From positions 1-64,000 of the forward strand of contig JAKCCV010000004.1 in assembly GCA_021838785.1 (NCBI GenBank): a stretch of 64,000 nt of DNA. Reading direction: 5' to 3'. The DNA is from Acidobacteriota bacterium. Lineage in GTDB: Bacteria; Acidobacteriota; Terriglobia; UBA7540. Of the stretch, positions 41,178 through 49,352 are shown piece after piece (within the stretch, counting starts at the first letter, position 1; each line of letters starts with the position of its first letter). The translations under genes were made by a program, and so were the position numbers. The notes beneath the pieces were generated by a model. That model ran no database searches. It was not told the origin of the DNA and saw only the letters and a list, made by a program, of their open reading frames with translations.

Positions 41178-41999
41178 TTAGATGGGAGTTTTCTGGGTCA
41201 ACTTGGCCATGGCCTCCCGAGCCATCTTCAAACTGGTGGCGCAGCCGCCATCCACTTGCCGGCACTGCATCACCGTGTAACCGCACCCGCAGGCGCAGTG
41301 CTCGGAAGAGAGGGTTTTCTTGAGCTCGGTTAATTGGGTGGGCGTCAATTTGGAAACATCCACGCCCGGCACAGGCGAGTTCACTTCTGCCGGCGTTTCC
41401 ACGCTGATGTTCTCCGACCCGGGAACCGCCGGAGCAAAGTTGGTCACCATTTGGTTGGGGCGAGCCGCCAACAGCTGCCGCACCTCGCGCTCGAACACGC
41501 CCTCGCTCATGGCACCAATGTGCTTGGCATAAATTCGTCCATCTCGGCCAATCACGAAGCTGGTTGGAAGACCAAAGATGCCTCCGTACAACATGCCTAC
41601 TTTGTCGGTCGCCATCGCCACCGGATAATTCATTTTGAACTGCTGATAGAACTGCCGTACCGGGGCGGCGCTATCGTCCTCCGAAATGCCGATAACTTGG
41701 AGACCTTGCGGGCCGTATTTCCTTTGTAAATCCTCAAATTCCGGAATTTCCAACCGGCAAGGGCCGCACCACGTCGCCCAAAAATCGAGGATGACGACTT
41801 TGCCTCGAAAATTACTCAGGCTCAGCGTCTGGCCGGTCAGCGAGGCAAGCTTGAAATTCGGGGCCATGGGGTAGGCGCCGTCGGTTTGGGCTGAAAGCGT
41901 GGTCGCAGCGGGCGCGATCCAGAAGCGGTTGGCAACGTACAAGCCCCCCGCCACAATGATTCCGAGTATCACTCCTAAAAGGACTCTCTTTTTCTTCAC
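41178..41999 (-). CDS. TlpA/ResA-like thioredoxin with C-terminal cysteine-rich domain
   Basis: A membrane anchor (VLLGVILGIIVAGGLYVANRF) precedes a TlpA/ResA-like thioredoxin domain with DFWATWCGPCRLEIPEF (WCGPC near residue 76) and GLPTSFVIGRDGRI. It reduces extracytoplasmic thiols, for example in cytochrome c maturation. A C-terminal addition (about residues 205-273) has six cysteines in SEHCACGCGYTVMQCRQ and DGGCATS. I chose GTG 41999, with AAGGAG six bases upstream. This removes the overlap with lgt. Length 273 aa. Neighbours ccdA and DsbD-alpha supply reducing power. Confidence 0.88.
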   Translation of the reverse strand: MKKKRVLLGVILGIIVAGGLYVANRFWIAPAATTLSAQTDGAYPMAPNFKLASLTGQTLSLSNFRGKVVILDFWATWCGPCRLEIPEFEDLQRKYGPQGLQVIGISEDDSAAPVRQFYQQFKMNYPVAMATDKVGMLYGGIFGLPTSFVIGRDGRIYAKHIGAMSEGVFEREVRQLLAARPNQMVTNFAPAVPGSENISVETPAEVNSPVPGVDVSKLTPTQLTELKKTLSSEHCACGCGYTVMQCRQVDGGCATSLKMAREAMAKLTQKTPI

Positions 42000-42039
42000 A
42001 GCATGCTCCTTGCCGAGAAGCCTTGCCTCCGGCGGCGGA

Positions 42040-42915
42040 TTACCTTGCCGCCTGGTGGCTTTCGGGAACTCCGGGTTTGTTGCTCGCAATCGTTCCGCCC
42101 GTCGCCAGACTTACGCCGACCGCAGCCGGCTTTGAATTTCTGAACCATTGCCAGGCCAGGATGGGCGCGGCCCCGAGCGCCAGCAGCGCGATAAATTGCG
42201 AGGTCGAAAGCAGGTGGTGGAAAACGAAGCCGCGGTCGGGATCCCCCCGAATGAACTCATCAAAGAACCGAACCACGGCGTAAAGCACGATGTAGAGCAA
42301 GAAGATCTCGCCATCCCTTTTCTTGTGCCCGTACCTCCAAATCAGAAACCCAAAAATGGCGAAGCAGGCGGCGGATTCAATCAACTGCACGGGCCAAAGC
42401 CGCACGCCCAGCGGCGTGCCGGAAAGTTGATGCGCGTAAGGGTTGGTGAACACGACGCCCAAAAAGGAATGGGTGGGGGTTCCGTAATCATCCCCCGCTG
42501 CAAAACATCCCCAACGTCCGATGGCTTGTCCAAGCACCACCGCAGGCGCGCACACGTCGAAAAGCTTCCGCGCCGGCAGCTTCTGAACGCGAATATAGAC
42601 AATGGCGAAGAGGATGGCTCCAATCAAGCCGCCATAAAATACGCCGCCGGCCTCAAGCGTGGAAAGGGAAAAAATCCGGCTGGGATGGTCGTTGTACCCG
42701 TAATACGTCCAGTCGGTAATAACCATCAGGATTTTTGCCCCGATCAATGCCGCAATGATGACCCACGTGCTGAAATCCACCAGCATTCCGGTGTCCAGCC
42801 CTTCGCGCCGCCCTAACCTCACCACGGTGTAAAGCGCCGCCACCAGCGCTAACGCAAGGATCGGCCCGTAAGTGGGCATCCGAAAAGAACCGATTTGAAA
42901 TAAAATAGGATGCAT
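42040..42915 (-). CDS. lgt: Prolipoprotein diacylglyceryl transferase
   Basis: Lgt attaches diacylglycerol to the lipobox cysteine, the first step of lipoprotein maturation. Signature elements are MHPILFQIGSFRMPTYG, VFYGGLIGAILFAI, GQAIGRWGCFAAGDDYGTPT with the conserved arginine, and FFDEFIRGDPDRGF. About seven membrane helices are present. Length 291 aa. ATG 42915 has AAGGCGG upstream; the longer start adds 11 residues. It lies between ccdA and tlpA in one transcript. Confidence 0.94.
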   Translation of the reverse strand: MHPILFQIGSFRMPTYGPILALALVAALYTVVRLGRREGLDTGMLVDFSTWVIIAALIGAKILMVITDWTYYGYNDHPSRIFSLSTLEAGGVFYGGLIGAILFAIVYIRVQKLPARKLFDVCAPAVVLGQAIGRWGCFAAGDDYGTPTHSFLGVVFTNPYAHQLSGTPLGVRLWPVQLIESAACFAIFGFLIWRYGHKKRDGEIFLLYIVLYAVVRFFDEFIRGDPDRGFVFHHLLSTSQFIALLALGAAPILAWQWFRNSKPAAVGVSLATGGTIASNKPGVPESHQAAR

Positions 42916-43076
42916 TAATCCGCCTTTCGAGGGCCACCGCCCTGGCACATCAAAGAATTAATTAATCGTTGAGGCGCTCGCCGCCTTCCGCGGAAGGCGT
43001 TTTCATTTTCGCTGCGCGCGGCGATTTTCTCTCTTCTCCTTCGCCCTGCGTCGGCCCAAGTCTTTTCCTCTCCCTT

Positions 43077-43802
43077 TTACAGCGTAAACCGATTCAGGAA
43101 AGAAAGGTAGCCCGAAATCATCGTAAATTTGTTAAGCGCCATCAGCGCTCCAATAACTATCAGCAACACCCCCGAGGCTACTTCCACCACCTGCAAGTGC
43201 CGCCGAAATCGCGCGTAGAATTTTATGAATTGTCCCAAGCCCAGGCCCGTCAGAAGAAAAGGGATGGCGAGGCCGGCAGAATAAACCGCCAGCAGAAACA
43301 TTCCTTGAAACACGGCGTGCCGCGTGGCGGCCAGCGCCAAGATCGCCGCCAAAATCGGCCCCACGCACGGAGTCCATCCGAAGGCAAAGGCAAAGCCCAG
43401 CACAAACGACCCGACCAGCCCGCGTTTGGGCGCGCCGGGGTTCACGCGCGACTCCCGATAGAGGAGCGGAATTTTCAACAAGCCCGTCAGGTGCAGCCCG
43501 AAAACAATGATAATGACCCCGGCGACGATGTTAAAAACATTGCGCTCCGTGGTAAGAAACCGCCCCACCGCCGTCGCCGAGGCTCCTAGCGTAATGAAGA
43601 CCATCGAAAAGCCGCAGACGAACGCCAGCGAATTGCTGAAAATCCGGGTTCCCAAGCCGGCCCCCGCGCCGGCTTTCAATTCCTCCATCGAGACCCCGGA
43701 AAGCATGGAGATATAACCCGGAATCAGGGGTAGCACGCACGGCGACAAGAACGAAACCACGCCGGCAACAAACGCGATGGGAATGCCCAAGGGATGACTC
43801 AT
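43077..43802 (-). CDS. ccdA: CcdA/DsbD-like membrane electron carrier
   Basis: CcdA moves electrons from cytoplasmic thioredoxin across the inner membrane. It has six helices with two conserved cysteines: FLSPCVLPLIPGYISML and FGWTPCVGPILAAIL. Length 241 aa. Together with the separate DsbD-alpha and TlpA genes downstream it forms a split DsbD pathway for thiol reduction and cytochrome c maturation. It is the first gene of the minus-strand operon and is divergent from the HAD gene. Confidence 0.92.
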   Translation of the reverse strand: MSHPLGIPIAFVAGVVSFLSPCVLPLIPGYISMLSGVSMEELKAGAGAGLGTRIFSNSLAFVCGFSMVFITLGASATAVGRFLTTERNVFNIVAGVIIIVFGLHLTGLLKIPLLYRESRVNPGAPKRGLVGSFVLGFAFAFGWTPCVGPILAAILALAATRHAVFQGMFLLAVYSAGLAIPFLLTGLGLGQFIKFYARFRRHLQVVEVASGVLLIVIGALMALNKFTMISGYLSFLNRFTL

Positions 43803-43992
43803 GCTAACTCCGGCACCCGACCCAAGCCTCCTTGCTTTAGATGCACCGTTCCACGCTTTCGGCTCGCGCTTTCAGCCCGTCGCCCTTGAACGCTTACCCC
43901 CGGAAGTGTATCATACGGCTCTTTTGCCTTAGCCTCGGAAGGTAACGGGCCGCCCCGCTTTCGTGCGAATTGAGCCCAAGGAGAATCAACGT

Positions 43993-44679
43993 TTGCTTCG
44001 TGCCATCATCTTTGATTTTGACGGCGTATTGGTCAATTCTGAGCCCCTCATTCTTGAACTCACTCAGCAAATGGCCGCCCAAGAGGGCTGGGTGGTCACG
44101 CCGGAGGAGTATTACCGGGATTATCTCGCCTTAGATGACCGGCGCATTGTCGAGCATCTGTATCAAACCCATGGCCGAACCCTCGATCCCGCGCGTCGAG
44201 ATGCGTTATTGGCATGGAAAAGTCGGGCCTATCGAGAGGCCATTCAAAAAGGCCTGCCGGCGTTTCCGGGCGCGGCCGAGTTTGTCCGCCGCGCCGCTGA
44301 GCGCTATCCGCTAGCCATCGCCAGCGGCAGCCTGCGCGGCGAAATCGAGCATTTGCTGGCCATGTTGGGCCTGCGACAAGCTTTCAAGGTTCTGGTCACC
44401 GCCGACGATTGCCACCGCTCCAAACCTGACCCAGAGATTTACATTCGCTGCCTCGAGGCGCTGCGGCAACTTCCCGAATTCCATCCCAAAACGCTAAGAG
44501 CCTCGGAGTGCCTAGCCCTCGAGGATGCGCCGGGAGGCATTCTGGCCGCGCACAAGGCCGGCATTCCATGTCTGGCCCTTGCACACACTTGCCCCGCCGC
44601 GGCGCTCCTTCATGCCGATTGGGTCGTTCAGGGCTTTGGCGAAATTGATCTCCACCGCATCGCTCTCGAATTCCGCTGA
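43993..44679 (+). CDS. HAD-superfamily hydrolase (beta-phosphoglucomutase/phosphatase-like)
   Basis: Motif I is AIIFDFDGVLVNSEP, motif II AIASGSLRGEIEHLL, motif III lysine in CHRSKPDPEIYIR and motif IV LALEDAPGGILAAHKAG. The C1-type helical cap places it with the subfamily IA enzymes such as beta-phosphoglucomutase and sugar-phosphate phosphatases. Substrate unknown. Length 228 aa from TTG 43993 with AAGGAG eight bases upstream; GTG at 43963 is an alternative. It is divergent from ccdA. Confidence 0.87.
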   Translation: MLRAIIFDFDGVLVNSEPLILELTQQMAAQEGWVVTPEEYYRDYLALDDRRIVEHLYQTHGRTLDPARRDALLAWKSRAYREAIQKGLPAFPGAAEFVRRAAERYPLAIASGSLRGEIEHLLAMLGLRQAFKVLVTADDCHRSKPDPEIYIRCLEALRQLPEFHPKTLRASECLALEDAPGGILAAHKAGIPCLALAHTCPAAALLHADWVVQGFGEIDLHRIALEFR

Positions 44680-44811
44680 TGACACCTGCTCCTCACTCTG
44701 CTTCCTCGAAGCTTTAATCTCCATTTGCAGCCTGGCCAACTAGCTTGCACAATGGCATAGAACGTTGGTTCCAGTTGTCCCGCTCCTGTCGCTGGAACCC
44801 AAGGAGGATGT

Positions 44812-46248
44812 ATGCCCGGCTTGGCGAAGGTCAGTTGGAAGATAGGAATGGGGGCCTTGGTGGTATGGCTCAGTGTCTCCGGCCTGCGGTCACAAACCCT
44901 CGTGACCTCAACGCCCAACGAGCGGAGCGCCCTGGCCGTCACCGTTTATAACTCGAACCTCGCGTTGGTGCGCGATGTGAGGCAACTCCATCTCCCGACA
45001 GGAACCGTGGAAGTGCGTTTTGAGGGCCTTGCCGCCCAGGCAAATCCCGCAACCATCCACATGGCCTCTCTCAGCGACCCTGCCGCCTTCCTCGTTCTTG
45101 AACAGAGCTTCCATAACGATTTGCTCAGCCCCGCCACCCTGCTTAAAAATTACGTTGGTCATCACGTGATTCTGGTGCGGCGTCGGCGCGTGAACCATGC
45201 CACCCAAGAAATAAAAACCCCGGCCCTCCTGCTAGCGGACAACGATGGTCCGGTTTGGCAGGTAGGCAGCAAGATCCTCACCGGCGTCAAGCCCGACTAC
45301 TATATCTTCCCGAGCCTGCCAAAGAACCTTTATACCCGCCCCACGCTGCTTTGCCTGGTTTCCAACCGCGTGGCCGCCCCGCAAACCGTGGCCACAACCT
45401 ATTTGACCAATGGGATGAGTTGGAAAGCCGACTATGTTTTCTTGCTCCACCCAAAAGATTCCATGGGCGAACTCACCGGCTGGGCAGCCATCCGTAACGA
45501 CAGCGGAGCCACTTATCGAAAGGCGCGGCTGCAACTGGTCGCGGGAGAGATTCACTTGGCCACCGCGCCACGCCCGATGATGGAAATGCAGGCCGCCCCC
45601 GAAGCGAGCACGGTCTTTCAACAACAGCCGCTTGCCGAATACCATCTTTACAGCCTCCCGCGTCCCACCACGCTGGCGAACCACGCGAGCCTCGAGATCA
45701 GCCTGCTCCACTCGCCGCGCGTTCACTATCAAGAGATTTTGGAGCTGAACGGCCAGCCTTACTACAATCGCGCGCCGCTTTCGCCCGGTTCGGGCCTCCG
45801 CGAGCCGGTTCAAGTCCACCTTCGTTTTGACAACACTTCCGCCAACGGCCTTGGCGTGCCGATGCCGGCGGGCACCGTTCGGTTCTACCAAAACGATTCC
45901 GCCGGCATGCCGGAATTTTTGGGCGAGGACCCCATCTCGCCCACCCCCAGCGGTGAACCGCTTAATCTCACGGTCGGGAATGCCTTCGATGTGGTGGCCA
46001 CGCGAAAGCAGACCGCTTATCTATCGCTCGGCCCGAAAAGCTCCGAAGTGGCCTTTGAGATTACCCTGCGCAACCACCAATCGCACCCGGTCACCGTGGA
46101 GGTCAACGAGCCGATGGGCGGCGAGTGGACCATGCTGTCGTCCAATTACAAGTATAAAAAAACCTCCGCCTTTTCGGCTCGGTTTGAGGTTCCTGTCCCT
46201 GCCCACGGCCGGGCGGTGCTCAACTATCGCGTGAGGCTGCATTGGTAG
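44812..46248 (+). CDS. Exported DUF4139 domain protein
   Basis: The protein has a signal sequence (about residues 9-27) and a long beta-rich body with ALAVTVYNSNLALVRDVRQL near the N terminus, the hallmark of DUF4139, LTNGMSWKADYVF in the middle, and TLRNHQSHPVTVEV and WTMLSSNYKYKK towards the C terminus. Length 478 aa. AAGGAGG precedes the ATG. DUF4139 proteins are common in Acidobacteriota; no enzymatic role is known. It is monocistronic and convergent with queA. Confidence 0.83.
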   Translation: MPGLAKVSWKIGMGALVVWLSVSGLRSQTLVTSTPNERSALAVTVYNSNLALVRDVRQLHLPTGTVEVRFEGLAAQANPATIHMASLSDPAAFLVLEQSFHNDLLSPATLLKNYVGHHVILVRRRRVNHATQEIKTPALLLADNDGPVWQVGSKILTGVKPDYYIFPSLPKNLYTRPTLLCLVSNRVAAPQTVATTYLTNGMSWKADYVFLLHPKDSMGELTGWAAIRNDSGATYRKARLQLVAGEIHLATAPRPMMEMQAAPEASTVFQQQPLAEYHLYSLPRPTTLANHASLEISLLHSPRVHYQEILELNGQPYYNRAPLSPGSGLREPVQVHLRFDNTSANGLGVPMPAGTVRFYQNDSAGMPEFLGEDPISPTPSGEPLNLTVGNAFDVVATRKQTAYLSLGPKSSEVAFEITLRNHQSHPVTVEVNEPMGGEWTMLSSNYKYKKTSAFSARFEVPVPAHGRAVLNYRVRLHW

Positions 46249-46252
46249 CGCC

Positions 46253-46276
46253 ATCCTGCGGCTTCGGCTACAGGAT
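46253..46276. terminator. Hairpin between convergent DUF4139 and queA genes
   Basis: ATCCTG (46253-46258) and CAGGAT (46271-46276) pair around a TTCG-containing loop. No T-tract follows in either direction, so it is a weak candidate for bidirectional termination. Confidence 0.3.
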
Positions 46277-47353
46277 TAACATGCAATCGCCGTAGCTATA
46301 AAAGCGGTAGCGTTGCTGAACGGCGTGGGCGTAAGCGCGCAAAATGAACTCGCGGCCCGCAAACGCGCTCACCAGCATCAGGAGGGTGGACTTGGGCAGG
46401 TGAAAGTTGGTGAGTAAACCGCCGATGACGCGAAATGAGAATCCGGGATAAATGAACAGCCGCGTTTCATCGTGCCCCGGCTCGATGCGGCCGCCATGCT
46501 GGCGCGCGACATGCTCGAGCGTCCGCACCACCGTGGTGCCCACGGCAATCACCCGCCGTTTTTCCCCAACCGCGCGGTTCAGGGCCGTCGCCGCCGAATC
46601 GCTGATTTCAATCCTCTCCGCCTCCATGACGTGCTCTTCAATCCGCGCCGAGCGCACCGGCTGAAAGGTTCCAAGACCGACGTGCAACGTGATTTCCGTG
46701 GTTTCAATCCCTCGCTCCCGCAGCCGCGCGAGAACCCGCTCCGTAAAGTGAAGCCCGGCGGTCGGCGCCGCCACCGCCCCGGGCTGCTTGGCATAGACGG
46801 TCTGGTAGGCGTCCCGGTCCGCCGGTTCATCGGGACGATGAATATAAGGCGGCAAAGGGATGTGACCCCAACGCTCAATGGCGGCTTCCACCGAACCCGA
46901 CCGCGCCCGCAATCTTACCCGTCGCTCGCCGTACTCGCCTCGCCCGATGACTTCGGCTTCCAATTCACCGCCGCCAAAAATCAGCCGTTCCCCCACCGGC
47001 ACCTTGCGTCCTGGGTGAACCAACCCTCGCCAAATTCCGCCCCCTTCATCCCGCGTCAGGAGCAGCTCGACTTCACCCGTGAGGTGTTGCCGCGCGGCGG
47101 GATTGCGCGGGCTGATTTTCTGCGCCCGCGTGCCGACCCGTCGGCCGAGCAAACGGGCAGGAAAAACCTTGGTGTTGTTGAAGACCACCAAATCACCCGG
47201 CCGCAGGAGCTCCGGCAAATCTCCAAAAACGCGGTCTTCGATGGTCTCAGAGGCCCGGTCAAGCCGCAGCAAGCGCGATTGGTCTCGCTCGGCCAGCGGC
47301 CGCTGGGCAATCAGTTCTTCTGGCAAAAAGTAGTCAAACTCCGAAAGTTGCAT
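46268..47353 (-). CDS. queA: S-adenosylmethionine:tRNA ribosyltransferase-isomerase
   Basis: QueA moves the ribosyl part of SAM to preQ1-modified tRNA to make epoxyqueuosine. It opens with [27 protein letters not shown], split as [17 protein letters not shown], and contains [44 protein letters not shown] and [21 protein letters not shown], given as [15 protein letters not shown]. Length 361 aa from ATG 47353. No other queuosine genes are near. The upstream region is shared with the NRAMP gene region. Confidence 0.95.
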   Translation of the reverse strand: MQLSEFDYFLPEELIAQRPLAERDQSRLLRLDRASETIEDRVFGDLPELLRPGDLVVFNNTKVFPARLLGRRVGTRAQKISPRNPAARQHLTGEVELLLTRDEGGGIWRGLVHPGRKVPVGERLIFGGGELEAEVIGRGEYGERRVRLRARSGSVEAAIERWGHIPLPPYIHRPDEPADRDAYQTVYAKQPGAVAAPTAGLHFTERVLARLRERGIETTEITLHVGLGTFQPVRSARIEEHVMEAERIEISDSAATALNRAVGEKRRVIAVGTTVVRTLEHVARQHGGRIEPGHDETRLFIYPGFSFRVIGGLLTNFHLPKSTLLMLVSAFAGREFILRAYAHAVQQRYRFYSYGDCMLIL

Positions 47354-47542
47354 CGCTCCGGCATTGTAGCGTGAGGGCGGCGCGTACCCCAAATACGCTC
47401 ATCGGGCACAAGGCCGGCCTCGCGTCAGGAACGGGCACACCCCGGCGCAAAAAGTGTTTTTCACCTCGCCGCAGAAGACGGCGCGTCCGCAGTCTGCTGC
47501 GGGACAATCGCTGCGCTCTGCGCGGCTCCCTCAACCGTCCCG

Positions 47543-47576
47543 TTGACAACAGGCTGAAAATTTCGTTAACTATAGT
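47543..47576 (+). promoter_or_regulatory. Promoter upstream of the first NRAMP gene
   Basis: A perfect -35 TTGACA at 47543-47548 has a possible -10 TTAACT 17 bases later (47566-47571); TATAGT at 47571-47576 is a better hexamer but is too far away. The -10 region lies inside the palindrome at 47565-47580, so a repressor could block the promoter directly. Confidence 0.5.
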
Positions 47577-47580
47577 TTAC
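47565..47580. promoter_or_regulatory. 16-bp near-palindromic operator candidate before the NRAMP gene
   Basis: GTTAACTATAGTTTAC is a dyad with a single mismatched pair (positions 3 and 14), centred on 47572.5. Its size and place over the -10 are typical for DtxR/MntR- or Fur-like metal repressors. The exact consensus of such a regulator in this organism is unknown to me. Confidence 0.55.
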
Positions 47581-47744
47581 TCAACCTAGGAAGTCTCAGT
47601 AAACGGCTTCCCTCCTTTGATGCTGATGTCGAAGCGGCAGAGGCAGCCGGAGACGCGGGAAGCCAAGGGCCCTTGAACCTCTGAAAGGAGAGACGGCAGC
47701 AGGCCGCCTCGCGGGCGGCAGCCCCACGCTGTTGTGTAGCACGA
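47581..47744 (+). other. Leader region of the NRAMP gene
   Basis: About 165 bases lie between the operator and the ATG. It includes a GC hairpin GCCGCC...GGCGGC near 47704-47720 but no T-tract. I looked for M-box, yybP-ykoY and NiCo aptamer wording and found none. There is no clear ribosome-binding site before ATG 47745. Confidence 0.35.
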
Positions 47745-49166
47745 ATGGACAGGCCTTTGGACAACCCCTCCCCGTCGGCTCACCCCACCGTGGAACCGGC
47801 TAGCTCCGCCGGGGTCAAGGATGAGCTGGCGGCGCTTCTGACGCACGAAGACCTCGACCGGGCACGCGACCGAATGCAGGTGGCTCGTGCTCGGCGCGAA
47901 AAAAGCGCCCGCAAGCCCTTCGCCGGACTCCGCGTGCTTTGGCTTTTGGTAGGCCCGGGCATCCTGGTCTTCCTGGGTGAGAATGACGCTCCCAGCATGC
48001 TTTCCTACGCCGCCACCGGCTCGCGCTTTGGCGTGGGTTTTTTTATTCCCTTCGTTCTGCTGACCTTTTTGATGGGTTTCGTCGTGCAGGAAATGACCGT
48101 GCGCTTGGGAGCGGTCACGCATCGCGGCCATGCGGAGCTGATCTTTGATCGTTTCGGCCGGTTTTGGGGACTTTTCAGCATGGCGGATTTGGTGCTCGGC
48201 AACTTCCTGACGCTGGTCACGGAATTCATTGGAGTGCGCGCCGGACTGAGTTTTTTCGGCATCCCTCCGGTTGTCGCGGTGGGGGGCACGTTGCTCGTCG
48301 TGGCCGCGGCCATCATGACCGGCCGTTATTGGACCTGGGAGCGCATTACGCTCGGTCTTGCACTGTTTAACGGGTTGTTCGTTCCTGCGGCGCTTTTGGC
48401 GCATCCGGATTGGGGCGCCGTCGGTCATGCCCTGCTTTATTGGACGCCACTCCCGCATGGCCGCCCCTCGGAAATCCTCATGTTAATTCTGGCGGATATC
48501 GGCGCAACGGTGACACCTTGGATGCTCTTCTTTCAGCAGAGCGCGGTAGTGGATAAGGGCATGCAGCCGCGGGACATCGAGGCCGGCCGACTCGATACGG
48601 CGGTCGGCACCTTGCTGGCGGCGCTGTTCGGCATCGCCGCAATTTTAGCCACGGTGCCTCTATTCCGCCACGGCATCAATGCCCAAGATTTTCAGGCCGC
48701 GCAATTCGCCCAAGCCCTTGAGCCCCGGATCGGCCACCTGGGCGCGGCCTTGTTCGCGCTGGGCGTTTTTGACGCGGGCATGGTGGCTGCCGTCACCATC
48801 GCCACGTCTTCCGCCTACGCTTTTGGCGAGGTCCTGCATACCGGCCACAGCTTGAATCGCCCTCTGCGTGAAGCGTGGCCGTTTTATTCGATTCTGCTGG
48901 GCTCCGCGTGCCTGGCGGCCGGCCTGGTCTTGATTCCCCATGCCCCGCTCGAATTCATCATCTTGACGGTCAACGTCATCGCCGTGCTGGCCATGCCGCC
49001 GGCCCTGCTGTTCCTCATTTTCCTGGTTAATGACCGGGAAGTGATGGGCGAGCACGTCAACGGCCCACTCGCCAACTTCGCCGTCGTGACCATCACCGTC
49101 CTGCTGGTGGCGGCAGGCGTCTGGTATGGCGTGGCCACGGTTTTCCCGAGGCTCATGGGAGGCTAG
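47745..49166 (+). CDS. NRAMP-related divalent cation transporter with altered metal site
   Basis: The protein has 11-12 membrane helices in the SLC11 (NRAMP) arrangement after a hydrophilic N-terminal region of about 60 residues. In helix 1, where NRAMP has DPGN, it has NDAPS (Asp81 to Ser84). In helix 6, where NRAMP has MPH, it has VTPWMLF (Thr257-Pro-Trp-Met). The metal-binding Met and Asn of manganese/iron NRAMPs are thus missing, while the Asp is kept. It shares QSAVVDKG and other features with the transporter at 58887. Substrate may be Mg2+ or another hard divalent ion rather than Mn2+/Fe2+; this is inference. Regulation by the operator palindrome upstream is likely. Confidence 0.85.
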   Translation: MDRPLDNPSPSAHPTVEPASSAGVKDELAALLTHEDLDRARDRMQVARARREKSARKPFAGLRVLWLLVGPGILVFLGENDAPSMLSYAATGSRFGVGFFIPFVLLTFLMGFVVQEMTVRLGAVTHRGHAELIFDRFGRFWGLFSMADLVLGNFLTLVTEFIGVRAGLSFFGIPPVVAVGGTLLVVAAAIMTGRYWTWERITLGLALFNGLFVPAALLAHPDWGAVGHALLYWTPLPHGRPSEILMLILADIGATVTPWMLFFQQSAVVDKGMQPRDIEAGRLDTAVGTLLAALFGIAAILATVPLFRHGINAQDFQAAQFAQALEPRIGHLGAALFALGVFDAGMVAAVTIATSSAYAFGEVLHTGHSLNRPLREAWPFYSILLGSACLAAGLVLIPHAPLEFIILTVNVIAVLAMPPALLFLIFLVNDREVMGEHVNGPLANFAVVTITVLLVAAGVWYGVATVFPRLMGG

Positions 49167-49352
49167 CGCGGCGCGCCTAACACTCTCTTAGAGTGGCCAA
49201 TGGGGCACGGGCGCCACGGCCCTGTGCAACGGAACACGGCCAATCTAAAGGAAGGATATGTGGCGCGCGAAGGGCGTCCCCCCGGCGGGAGCGCGGACAA
49301 GAGGGGCGTGCCACAAGCTCTCCACCTGCAAACCTATTTCCGACGCCCCTCG

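Noticed and set aside
47581-47744. A manganese (yybP-ykoY) or M-box riboswitch before the first NRAMP gene
   Set aside because: I could not find the conserved core sequence of either; only a palindromic operator candidate is visible.
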